NCBI RefSeq assembly: GCF_000003815.2
Contig: NC_049979.1
Span: forward strand, 7,457,105-7,521,104
Length of the DNA stretch: 64,000 nt
Source: Branchiostoma floridae
Lineage: Eukaryota > Chordata > Leptocardii > Amphioxiformes > Branchiostomatidae
Direction of reading: 5' to 3'
The notes under the pieces are model-generated. The model worked only from the letters and a program-made list of their open reading frames with translations. It ran no database searches and had not been told where the DNA came from. A program made the translations under genes and the position numbers. Below are positions 23,707 through 35,295 of this stretch, piece by piece; within the stretch, counting starts at the first letter, position 1; every line of letters starts with the position of its first letter.

Positions 23707-24178
23707 TGCACGGTCAGCTCAGCACCGTTGGAGAACCCCGGGGTCTCTGATTGTTACCCAAGCCTGGTCTCAACCTTTGCACTTTGGAAGTCTACCTAGA
23801 GAAACGGCTACCCCTCGAGGTCGGTAAATTTGACCTCATAGGGCAGACATTGAAAACAACTTCTCTATCATTATTGATAACGGTCTATCGGAAGGTCCTC
23901 CAGTGCACCCAACATCACAACGTAATTTGTATCGTTCAATGGTCATAAAGAACTAAATATACGCACCGAAGACTCAACACGTACCGCTCAACACTAACAG
24001 TAACTATTTGTTCCGTCTGATGCATGTTTTTTTTTTAGATCTTCTCCAGATCCTAAAGTCCATATAGTCCTAAAGTCCAGACGTCACAAATATTTACTTG
24101 CGGTCCGGCTGATGATAACGGGAAGATTATCGGACATTGGCCCGCCGTGCCCCACGCGTGATGGCTCAGTGAGTTATC
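23707..24178. promoter_or_regulatory. 5' flank of the VWC-like gene (presumed promoter)
   Basis: This sequence is directly upstream of the minus-strand start at 23706. No TATA box, coding exon or repeat was recognised. The promoter role is inferred from position only. Confidence 0.3.
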
Positions 24179-24186
24179 CTAGGCAC

Positions 24187-24997
24187 TAGGGGTGAATACC
24201 GGTACAGAAAATCCAGGTCCAGAGGATCAGGTCCACATAAGGGTGGGTACCGACCGTACCGGTACTGGTACAAAACCGGTTTTTCTTATAGGACCGGTCC
24301 AGAAAAACCCGAAAATTCGGTGGCCCGGATGTTGGACCTATTGGAAAATGAACAGATTATATAATCAGGCATTCACACGTTTCACGGCTTACCGGTCAAG
24401 GAAAATAACAAGAGCGAAGAAGAGTAGAATCTATAGTCATTTCTACCAAGTTTTACAGTCACAGTAGTACGGAGGCAATAGCCTTGTAGGATTTTTAAAA
24501 GCCAGTGGGAGTCGATTTCTCCACAGAACAGATTTCTTTGTTGCAAAATCGACCATTGTTTTGAGTATCGTTCATCCACAAGTTCTCACATGCTGAATCA
24601 GGTCCAAACCTGGACCTGATCCTCCGGACCTGGACCTGAATTTTCTGTACCGGTACCCACCCCTAGGTCCACACCTGAACCTGGACTTAATTGTTTGTGA
24701 ATTGGCAATACTCATAACAATGGTACATTTCGCTACAAAGGAATCTGTTTGGTGGAGTATCCTATCTTCACATAAACAACGCTAACTACCTCTGTTAATT
24801 TAGACCAAGCTTCACTGTAGAAACTTGATAAACTATCAACTCTCCTCTATTTCGCTCTTGTTATTTTCTTGGACCAATAAGACACGTGAACTCCTGCCGC
24901 CGAAGTGCCGGTATAATCTGTTCATTTTCTAATCGTTCCAACATCCGGGCACTGATTTTTTTTCAGGTCCGTTTTTTCCTGACCGGTCCCATCCCTA
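24187..24997. mobile_element. hAT-like element, composite, with 8-bp target duplication
   Basis: The direct repeat CTAGGCAC flanks both sides (24179-24186 and 24998-25005). Ends read TAGGGGTG... and ...CATCCCTA. The two ends share a long imperfect inverted repeat of about 170 bp, including GCCCGGATGTTGGA, GAAAATGAACAGATTAT and AAAATAACAAGAGCGAA. An extra internal terminus (24608-24665, ending ACCCACCCCTA) is inverted relative to the left end, suggesting one copy nested in another. Eight-bp duplications are typical of hAT elements. No transposase ORF is present. Confidence 0.78.
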
Positions 24998-25005
24998 CTA
25001 GGCAC

Positions 25006-26020
25006 CCATTCCACCAGACGGCGACCAAAATTAGTTTCAACTTAAAGTGACCCTTGATTTTATTATTGAAAGACGATGCACGATGTAAACGTTTTATTCA
25101 AAAGACAAAAAAACTTGCTAAGCCTATAAAGATTTGTTCTTTAGTACTCCATAGTACTCGTTGAGCGACCTGATTGGTCTCTCCGAGGTTGCAGTCTCTG
25201 GTGGAGAGGCGGCGGTCCGTATGAAGGACACGGTATTTAGTCCATGGGCCAGGTCCCCCAAAATGGCCATTTGGTACCAAACAAAGGGACAAAGGGTGAC
25301 TTAGTTTTTTGAAAAGGTTGATTCCTCTACTTCATTATTTTGCATGATAACCATGTCAGATGCCTAGCTTTATAGGAATTATCACGTGATTTTGTGACGT
25401 CACTCAAATCTATAGAACTACCAAAAAACGTTTATTACAAGTCATCAAATGCGGTTTTAATAATCCCCAACCACATTTGAAGAGTATTTCCCTGCACTTG
25501 GATCATACAAATACCTGTTGAATATAATTGTTCTGCCCGAGGACCAAAACTGCCCTTGACCTAGGTACAGCTGTACCAGTAGTTGAACTGGCCTTTTTCT
25601 TGTGCGGTGCGACCAATCTTAAAACTGACTGAAAATGCGAGGCGTAGCAGATTTTGGTTGATTGTGTTGAGTGATAGAACAAAACTTCATCAATCTCGGA
25701 ACTGTTTTTTTTTTTTTCATCATGAGGAATAGACATAATTCTAAAACACGTGGTTGAGCATCTGACAGCACAATCAGTGACCTGCAATACCAGTACTTGT
25801 TGGACAGTGCTGTTTTGGATGAAACAAATTGACTACTGGCGGTGCACTGGATATTGGCGTCTAGCGCATAATCTCGCATTGGGTAATTAGATGACAAAAT
25901 GTATGTTGGATCTTAGGTATTCTTTTATGTGATGAAACTCACACGATCACTACACTACAGTTTCTCGACAACTAGAATGCAAGCGTACGTCACGCATGGA
26001 TATGGAATAACTGTTTTTCC
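25006..26020. other. Intergenic sequence with a shared repeat motif
   Basis: No gene is recognised. TTAGTCCATGGGCCAGG at about 25236 recurs as GTAGTCCATGGGCCAGG at about 56034, so at least part is dispersed repeat. An A/T homopolymer lies at 25708-25719. Confidence 0.4.
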
Positions 26021-26467
26021 TTAAGGTCTCAGTACACAGTATTTATGCGCGAGTACTGCGTCACAGCACTTGCAAAGGCCGTATAGTTATTCTTCCATGC
26101 ACAACAGTGAGGTGGAAACTGTGGTGAATGGTAGAGGAATACATCATTTTTTAGACTTTATAAGTTGGATTGCGATGCTTCTTCGACCGGCGTGAATTTT
26201 GGTACTATACAAGGCCAGCCTGTGCGTCGCCTGCAGTTCGATGACTTCCGCTTGGGTCAAATCAAAGTGTCTTTTATAGAAAAGCGAGAACAAATCTATG
26301 CTCATTTCCAAATATTTTGTAGGTTGTACCCTGCACTTCAACGTATTAAATTCTTGTAAATTGTTTCTGCACCCTGCTTTAAATTCTGAGGCGTCGAACC
26401 TCGTCACTTTGGGGTCCTTAACCTTGTAAATCTTCGTAGGCAAAAAATTGTGTACTGAGACCTTTAA
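26021..26467. mobile_element. Inverted-repeat DNA element next to TTAA
   Basis: TTAAGGTCTCAGTACACA (26021-26038) is mirrored by TGTGTACTGAGACC-TTTAA (about 26449-26467). Inner arms also pair (GTATTTATGCGCGAGTACTGCG lacks a full partner at the right end). The TTAA at both ends suggests a second piggyBac-type insertion. A minus-strand frame across the right part (26144-26509) has no recognised domain. Confidence 0.55.
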
Positions 26468-26728
26468 CCAGCGTGCAAATGTCTGCTGTACCGCTAAGAA
26501 ACAAATCACGGCGCAGTTGTGTTGAAATTGTGTTGTGTATAGAAAGGTTTATTGCATAGGAACTTGTGCACAAACAAGAGCTTTCTTCAGTATCTTGAGA
26601 TAAGCTTGAGGATAGGAACGAAAAATTACAACGAAAAGGGGCTACAGCTCTGCCCTCCGCACAGCGAGTATGTCACCATCTCTACAGTCTATCCCGACTG
26701 TGCTCACTGATCAGCTTCTTGGTTATAC

Positions 26729-27142
26729 CTAGTGGTGCGTACCTAAAGCCCGGACTTGGAATTGGTCCAATTAAAAAAAACAACAACTAAATGTCCGGAG
26801 CCAAGTCCGGACTTGCAAAAAGCTATGTCAGTTATATTCCCTTTTTTTGTTCTTAAGCATTTAAAACCTTCCATAGATAGTGGAATTTGCACTGGAAAAA
26901 GACAAAAAACATTTCGTGTTTTCACTGGCTGTATATAATTTGCAGCATATAATTTTTCAGTTCATGCTAACATGCAATTTAATATGCACCATCCCCCCCC
27001 CCCTTAAGAAAAGAAAACTTTCTAGCGCATATAATATGCAATGATGGGTTCAGGTCCGGACTTAAAGTCCAGACCTGAACCTGAACTGCTGGACCTGAAT
27101 CCGGACCTGAACCTGTATATGAGTTTAGGTACGCACCACTAG
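26729..27142. mobile_element. hAT-like non-autonomous element
   Basis: Inverted ends CTAGTGGTGCGTACCTAAA and TTTAGGTACGCACCACTAG are perfect over 19 bp. Flanking octamers GGTTATAC and ACTTATAC match at six of eight positions, a decayed 8-bp duplication. The interior repeats GTCCGGACTT/AGGTCCGGAC motifs near each end. The end style (TAG-GGTG-GTACC) resembles the element at 24187-24997. Confidence 0.72.
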
Positions 27143-30100
27143 ACTTATACCATAGCAGGAACTACGGGAGGAGTGATCCTGACTTCTGCTTATTTTTGTT
27201 TTAAATGTTTATTTTCGATGTGCATTTCCATAATGAAGCAATAATAGAATCCACTTTTTGAAATCAAACGTCTTGAAAATTAACGATGTATTTGTCCAAT
27301 TGTCTCTTATCCCCTTCACTCGGAAGTCAAGTTCATGCCTCCGTAAAAATACAATGAACTATTCAAATATACAACCAACTGTTCTAGCTGTACAACAAGT
27401 TCAGTATAATCTATTACGCATTTAAAGTGACATGTGATGATAGAGTGCATTATACACCTAAGTGAAGATAAAAGAACAGTAACTAAGAAACACAACGTAA
27501 ACCTGGATCCAAATCTTCTTTCTCTCCTGTATAACAATATCGTTATAATATCCAAAGTATATACAACTTAGAGTTCCTTATAAAATCGATGCGATTCAAT
27601 ATTGGAAGTCAATATCTTGAGCACAACAAGTAGAGGACGTGTATTGTGACTTTGCATGTCTGCAGTTTTACCATTAAACTCATTGCCATGCAATTTGAGA
27701 TGTGGTAAAAGTCATCGTTTATCGTTGACATTTTTGTCAAATGTTAACTATCGCTGCATTATGCTTAAAACGGAAAAACCTATGCATACTGATGGTGTTA
27801 TTCGCTACATTTAGTATGATACACACGGTAGAGATACTCCGATATTGATAACAATAGAATACAGCCCCTGGCAATTTACCCTGCAGTTTGACAAGCACCG
27901 CTAGATGTCGCGATTACTTTACTTAAAAACCCTTCGACTGACTACTATCTATCTACATATTCTCTATATTTACAATGATTTACAAATGCCACGTAAAACG
28001 ACTATCGTTGACCTTAGTCATCTTCAACACTTTTTGAATCAGCAATTTTTCTGAAGCGATTTGTAAATCCTGCTCTGTTGACGGTAAAGCGACACATCGT
28101 CACGTTTCTCACTCAGTCCACTCTGCAGTAATGTCCCGCGTTGGCTTCCAAGTCTCTTGTAAGATGAAGCATTTCAATAGGATCATTTCGGATCAGGTTG
28201 TATGTTTCTAGGAATCAAACAAGAAATCATCTTCATTCAAGGAATGGGAGCCTAGGGCATTATACATAATTGGAACTTGATGTTGATGTCGTATGGAGAC
28301 AAACGGGAGGGTTTCCAGGCACTAATCGCGAGAGAGCGTCCCCAGAATGACTGATCTGCTGGGTGTGTTTGGCCGTTTGGGATTCTATGCGGCATGAGAC
28401 ACAGAGGTGTTCCTGTCTAGTTAATCCTGGGACAGTGTGCGTGTGCACGGCCGGTAGATGGGATCTCGTTCCCATACCCGGGGGAGCTAGACATTTTTAG
28501 GTAACAGGGCTTCTCTGACAAATCTCCGTCCTGTTTTGTCTGTGAGAGGACTCGTAATGAGGGGCGGTCAACCTCGGGATGAATGGTGGAGCAAATCCTC
28601 CGTTGATTGCAAAGGAACACTTCAGAGGGAGGGAGGAATTGGCTGTCTAACGGTCGTATCTGTTGCGAAACCCTGGTCATGGAAAACTTTCTCAGAACAG
28701 CCTTCATCTGGCCGTTCACACCATCGCAGATACAAAATGTCTATAATCACAGGAGTTAGAATTCAAGCAGCGTGCATTTTTAAGGCCATGCTTCATATGT
28801 ACTGATTTATCGATAGTTGATGTAGCATGCAGTCACCTCGTTTCTTTTATAATTAATGCAGCGTATGAAAAGTCTTCGTTGTAATCTACGTATCTGTCTA
28901 CGTTCCAGACTGCTTCTTCAATTTTAGGGTGGTACACATAGAATAGTTAGCCATTGCTGTTAACAAACGACATGTAAAGACTTGAAACCACCCCCACTGG
29001 CCCCAACAAAATCCGATTAAATAGATGGACGCCAACCGTCCTATCTGACCCTCGGTAGAATTGCACAGGGCTCGTAAAATTAAAATACTCTGTGCGTATG
29101 TCATGGGAAGCCGAACATAACTGACTAGATCCCGTTTATGCCAAAACCATTAAACCAATTATCTCACGCAGTTCTCGGGCGTCAATTACAGGTTTATATG
29201 TTTTCAGATACGATACCGTTTATGCCCCACCACGTGATGATGATCATAGCTCGTTAAAGAACTGTCAGACGTTTTGCCAAGGCTTTCAGGTTTTCAGCCC
29301 GTAGATTTCCGCACGCCATACAGCGCTATTTCATGGGGAAGAGGGCTTCAATGATTTTCATGGTCTCCCCCTCTCTCGCGGTTGTAAAGTGGACAGTCCC
29401 GGACATCGAACTGCAGCGATACTATCGTGGACGCCGACTCCCTCTCAGCTGTCTCCTTCACACCCTGTGCTCAACGCCTGTGGTAGAAGCTCATTTTTCA
29501 TGGCCACTGAACGCTTTGGAAAAAAATATACAACTTTAAGAGCGATGTGGTGCTGTCTTTCTTCGAGGGTATTTACATCCAATATTTGAGCCACTCGCGT
29601 TGTCTTGGCGGTGTTCATGGCAAGAATAAGGCGGTGGTGTTCTAGCAACATCAACAGTCAGAAATTACGGATTATTTCATCGCGTCAGGAGTTCTTTGGA
29701 GAAACCGCTTTTCCTTTACTGTTTGAACATAGCAGTGGCAATGATTAGCAATAAAGTAGGTTTACTTGATTCAGTCTGTGTACTGGATTATTCAAAACTG
29801 TTATGAGTTCCCAGACTGGTCGCTTTATTGTTGGGACTTTCTGTCTTCATTTAAGATTTAATCGGTCGATTGGTCATGTTTTAGGAATAGTCAAGAAATT
29901 TGACAGGTAAAATTATTTTCACTATTGCCAGTCAGGGAAACTTTCAAAACTATTCTACCTTGGTGGAGGCCTGCGATCTTTACGTGCTTGTAGTGTTCTA
30001 TAGAAAAATAGGTATCGTGGGCTGGTTATTTTCGACCGAACATCCAACCTTGTTTGTGACCACAACGTACATGTATCGTTGTTGCGTAGGCACTATTAGT

Positions 30101-31462
30101 AGGTCTATGAGCAAGGACCCGTTATTAACAATTCTAAAAGTTTCTCTTCTAATCGTTTGGACCACGACACGGCTGATTTGGATGCTGTATCTATGAGAGC
30201 GACGATCCTTCTCATAGACGGAATACTACCAGCTGCACTCACATACGGGGTCATTAGAAAGGGTCACATTATGTCAGTGGGGCTCTGTCTTCCGTAAAAT
30301 GTTGGTAGTCAGGGCAAAAATTAAAAGCCAGAATTTTACTTCTTTGAAAGAAAATATGGCAAACTTGAGTGCCTGTCTAACAACCAATGACAATGATTAG
30401 GTCAAATGAAAGGTGGAGGTATTTCCAAACAAGACCAACATGTATCATCAACGACGTAGCTGGGTATGTTAAGCGTCTTTAAGCCATTGAATAAGATGGC
30501 GACCACCTTTTAAACGTCCTGTGTTTTAGAGCAGAAGTTCCTGAGGAAAGGCTTGTAATGCAAGGATAGTTTACATCCTTAATTCACGCTTGTAGCCACG
30601 TGGTGCGAACGTTATAAGTACAAAGTCTTATGCGGTAGAGAAAGAACTAAAGACAAGGTCTTCTCAACTAGTGCTTGCGGATGACCTTGTATGACGTCTG
30701 TTAGCCGAAAGCTGTAGCAACATCAATGTAGATACTGAGGCGTGCTAAGCTTTTTCAGTCATGGGTGAGCATGCTGTCCTTACACTATGACTCGTGGCTG
30801 CTTGGCTGCTTATGATAGATTCCCACACCAAACAGACCAGTTGCTCACTGGAATAGTCGACACGGTTACGCAAAGCGTCCGTATGGGGAATAACGTCTAT
30901 AAGAGTTAGTTCACGTCTTCGTCTGTTGTTTGACCTGGTGACAATTTGTTGGCCGTTGCCGCCATGTTCAGTCATCGCTGCCGCATCACAGTTTATTGCC
31001 AATACGTCATCCTGTCACACTGCTCGGCGGAAGTCCGTTTTTCCACATGTGTGTTGTTGTTGTATTTTCTCTCTGGGATGTCTGCAGTTGATCTATCGAA
31101 ACCTTTCATGCTCACATGTCTTCATCAACGTCACTGAGTAGAAATAAGGCGGCTTCTCTGGTGTCTCGTGTAGCCGTGCCCGCATCCATTGTACGGGAAG
31201 CATGTGCTGAAGCATTCTTGCCAGTCACTTTTCCAAGCTAGTGACGGCGAGATGCGCTCGTGACATAGTGACTGCTCTCTGTAGAAATACTAGTAGAGAT
31301 ATTCACTTCTCTCGGGAGAACCCCAACAGGCAATGAAGCATTCCATCTTTTGTTTCAGTTTGGCTTTATACCTTTAGATACCTTCAAATCGGTTCGTAGC
31401 AATGCTAAGTGATCTGCTGAAACGCCAACACTTTGGCTTTGTGACGAACATCCTTCGTGGTT
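27143..31462. other. Downstream flank of the THIK channel gene; no other gene seen
   Basis: About 4.3 kb with only short frames lacking domain similarity. The part next to 31463 is presumably the THIK 3'UTR on the minus strand. A minus-strand AATAAA (TTTATT on +) occurs at about 29825, but cleavage cannot be placed. Confidence 0.4.
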
Positions 31463-32433
31463 TCACTGCTTATTGGCTTCTCCTGCTAGTTTGCTGTTCA
31501 AGATCGCGAGTGCCCCAACACCTCCCGCCAGCCCTCCACCATTGTAGTGGGAGTGCCTGGGAGGAGGGGCTGCGCGTGCGTGGTTCGCCGTCTCCGAGAG
31601 CTGTTTTTGCATGATGGCGAGGCTGACCTTGTTTGACGCGAGGAAGTCCCTCATGGAGATCATTTCTCCCGACATTCTCCTGCTGTCCGAGTCGCTGTCG
31701 TAGCTGAGCCTGTCGGGTTCTGGAGCCGGCACGTCCGCGGGGGGCGACCGCGAGTTGTCCGCGTGGTTGGCCCTGGACTGCATCTGCAGCCGTCTCTTGA
31801 GGTGGCCAGGGGTGATGGCGTTCCTCCTTGGCCGGCCCTTGGGCTGCTGCTTCTTCTTACAGCAGCGACAGCAGTATTTGATGGTCTTCCTGATGATCCA
31901 CGTCAGGAACTGCTTGATGATGATGGAGATGACGTTGAATAGTGAATAGATGCAGCATGCCCCGATGAGGATGAAGATGAAGTTGCCGAACCTGTAAAAC
32001 GGCTGGTTCTGGTACTTGACATTCTGGCTGGCGACGTAATCCCCGAACCCGATGGTGCTGAAGGCAATGAAGCAGAAGTAGATGGATTCCAGGTAGGTCC
32101 ACTTCTCTACGGGACTGTACATGGCGGCGGCGCTGCAGGCTATCGCTATCGCCGCTATACCAAGATACAGCATGACCCAGTACACGGAGGGCTTCCACGC
32201 CTCCAGGGAATCGCTGTCTCCCTCCGAGCTGCGACTGTTGGACGGCTGCTGGTTGAGGAGGCCTTTCCGCCTCAGGTCGCGCTCGTGGCACTTTTTCATG
32301 CAGAAGGCCAAACACGTGATGATCCGCTCCAGGAACAGGTTGAAGAACAGGATGGTGGAGGCGCAGCCGAACAGTCCGTAAAACAGCAGGAAGATCTTCC
32401 CCTCATCCGTCTGTGGGGTCGTCATCCCAAACC
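31463..32433 (-). CDS. KCNK13: Two-pore-domain K+ channel, THIK type (KCNK12/13-like), last exon
   Basis: This is the 3' coding exon of a halothane-inhibited (THIK) leak K+ channel that sets resting potential at the plasma membrane. The acceptor AG lies at 32435-32434; the exon enters with two bases of a split Gly codon and encodes 322 residues to the stop. In order it shows the rest of pore 1 (GFGMTTP), TM2 (FLLFYGLFGCASTILFFN), a cytoplasmic loop, TM3, pore 2 (FSTIGFGD), TM4 (IYSLFNVISIIIKQ), a Cys/Lys-rich stretch and a tail containing SGEMISMRDFLASNKVSLAI and a GGVGALAILN end, both conserved in vertebrate THIK. Vertebrate THIK genes also split at the pore-1 Gly. KCNK12 and KCNK13 are paralogues; an invertebrate gene may be co-orthologous to both. 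The first exon is not visible up to 64000. Confidence 0.93.
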
Positions 32434-35290
32434 CTGAAACACACAACAAACAAACCTCTGTTGAAACGGATCACAAACAACTAGGTTGACGCTTGGAACT
32501 GTACTGTATCTCTAAACCATACTGAAACAGGTTAATGTTAACAGTCAATATAAGTGCAATGGTTAAACATTTTCTATATATCTCTGTATCGGTAAAATGC
32601 GAGCTTTTTTTACCAGCTACTGAGCCAACTGAGTTCACCGAAAATAATGTTAACCAACCAGTATTCCCGTATATACCCGTATTTTATATATCCCAGTCCA
32701 TTTCCGTGGACGTAAACCATACCTCTCTACATAATCAATGAATGCCACACTTGTCTCATATGTGAACTGATTACAGCAAAACTTTCTCAAGCGTATGCCT
32801 GCGACTCATTCATGTTCTGATTATATCCCGCCCCGTCAGTGTAATTATTGCAAAAGAAACACCCTGTCGGTAAATATATTGCTGTGTGCTTGTAATTCCC
32901 TTTACCTTCTCCACATCACCCCCACTGAATCTTGATCAAATTTGCAACAAGATGTCTATTCCTATTAGTGCGACGTTTCAAAATAAGCGCCAGTATTCCC
33001 CCAAAGACCTAAGTTGCCAGGCAGCAATTTCTCGTTCCAACACCTCCTCCTAATCCAGAACAACTGAATATGACCCTTGTAGGTGGCTCCAAGCGTGAGT
33101 ACAAAGCTGTAATGGTCGCAACATTAAGCAAGACAAATTTCTGTCCGTGAGCCAAAGACGTGTAGATCCCTGGATTTACAACTATGCATAAATGGGCCAG
33201 TTTGCTGCAGTTAAAGTGTTGCGTATGGCAGAGTCCCTGTCACGGGGACGACCCTTTAACTGCCGTGAGTGAGACTGGTGATCTACTCTGTCGTTTGCTG
33301 GAAAATTACTGGATTTAGGGGAAAAGGCAGACGATGCATCAACCTTTGTCCCCGGGACTGAATGGGAACCCACAGACTGTGTTCACAGGTGCACGGAGAA
33401 ATGGGATGTAATGGACCACACAGGACCTGCAGGCTGCCAAGACCTTTGGTCCATCAAAAGTCACGTCTGTGTAAGTGCAGTCTGATAGCATCAAATCCCC
33501 TGGCCCAAAACGGCAGTGTTGTACCTGTGCTTGGTACTTCTTAGTCGTGGATCGTACATCATCTGGTGTGAAATCAACGTTGACAACATTTTCCCTATGA
33601 GTATTAATCTATGAATCTTTGCCACCATGGCACAGAAGCCTCCATCAAGAGCGGCAATGTACTGTATATTACACGTGCCGGTGTTCATTTTTTCGGACAT
33701 TCTCGTCAGTTCCAGCCATATCTTTTGTGGCACCCTTTTACTTCTTATGGCAATTTGGTTGCGTACGTTAGCAAAATACTAGAATGCTACTATCGCCCCA
33801 TTTACATCGCTAAGCATCTGTGATTGAATTGTCATCGCCAGAGCGCACCAACTTGGTACAACAATACGCCATGGGCATCTTTCATATTTTTGTAAATTAT
33901 AGTAAATCTGTATCGTACTGCTATTGTCATTACTGTGTTTTGTATAATATATGCAACTTCACTAATGTTGTACATCCCGCCTAAGCTATATGTGTGTCGT
34001 TGATGTATTTGTTAAACTGATGGCAACCATTGTATTGCGTTGTTGCAACTCATCTTTCTTCTTCGCATCCTGTTGGACGATTTTCACGTCATGAACAATT
34101 GCAATAAAATGATAACATATAATGCTTAATCCAGTGTGTTTTCCAACGCGCACCGCGTTAGAATTCCGTTGACAAATGCGCCCAATCTACATCACGTCAA
34201 GACCTGCCTGATCGTTGGTGATATTTCAGGCTGGAGAACTCGTTACTGGAGGTACACAATCTATCATTGGGGTCGGGCCGAGGGAATCTATCAACTGGAC
34301 ACCGACAGCCATTTTAATTACTGAAACAGCGCGTGAGTAGCGGTCTCTTTGAAAAGAAGTTTGCACACTATTTTCTGTCATTGACATTAACCTCTACAAG
34401 CGTTAATCAAATTGGGGTTCTTACTTTATCGCGCATTGATTGATATTGTGCGTTGCCGTCCTTGCTGCCCATATTAGGGCAACAGCAGTCCCTGCCAATC
34501 AGTGCGGAGGAAATTTGCTTGAAGCTGCTTCAAACACGGAACGATTGATGGCAACAGGGACATGCGAGCCAAGTCTGGAACTTAATTGCTTCTAGTGAAA
34601 ACTCACGGGTACCTGACACGTGCACGGAAGCGTTTCACACTCACGACTCCGGAGACGCTGCGCAACAAGTGGAGCTGCCGTGCCAAAATAGAACACGCAA
34701 ACAGCAGAGGGGTGTTAAGTGGGCTTGTTATTGTGACTGTACACCTCTTGGCAAATGTTTATAACATCAAACCCGTTGATAAGTACATTGACATCTATCA
34801 AAGGACCACCTGATATTTTCTGATTAATTCAATTCTAGTTTAGTTTAGTTAAGGTTAAAGTTGTAAGATGTTTTGTTGGCTATCGAAAAGCTTTATTTTC
34901 AGAAAACCAATGCAGTTTTTTAAAGTTGCAAAGTCCTAGCAGACGTTATTACTCCGTGCAAGGCATATGCTGAAAACTTGAGATTTCATTACATTGTTTA
35001 TGAAAATCTGCATGGAATCTTATATATCAATCCTAATCAAAATGGCGTGTGCTACCTCTTCATACATGTAAAGATGCGACTCTCTACTCCCTGGCCATGG
35101 AATACCTTACCGGCTCCGTGCAATGTTCCCACATTATCTCCCAACGTTAACCATTCTATTTATGTGAAATTATGGAACACTGTTTTGTGGGAAGTAATAG
35201 TCCTTATTAATTATCGCTTTAGTATACATGCTGCTTTTGCCGTTGCCTTCAGTACAGTATTCGTATAATTACTCTAAAGGAAAGGATTCG
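32434..35290 (-). other. THIK intron (proximal part)
   Basis: This sequence is upstream of the THIK last exon on the minus strand and has no exon-like frame. A short inverted repeat (GCAGTTAAAG at about 33205 / CTTTAACTGC at about 33251) is the only structure noticed. Confidence 0.5.
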
Positions 35291-35295
35291 TCGAC

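Noticed and set aside
26144-26509. Minus-strand 121-codon frame across the right end of an inverted-repeat element
   Set aside because: There is no transposase or host domain, and it crosses the element boundary, so it is probably a chance frame.
28400-28720. Overlapping 90-100-codon frames on both strands
   Set aside because: No conserved residues, domains or splice signals; likely random open frames in the THIK 3' flank.
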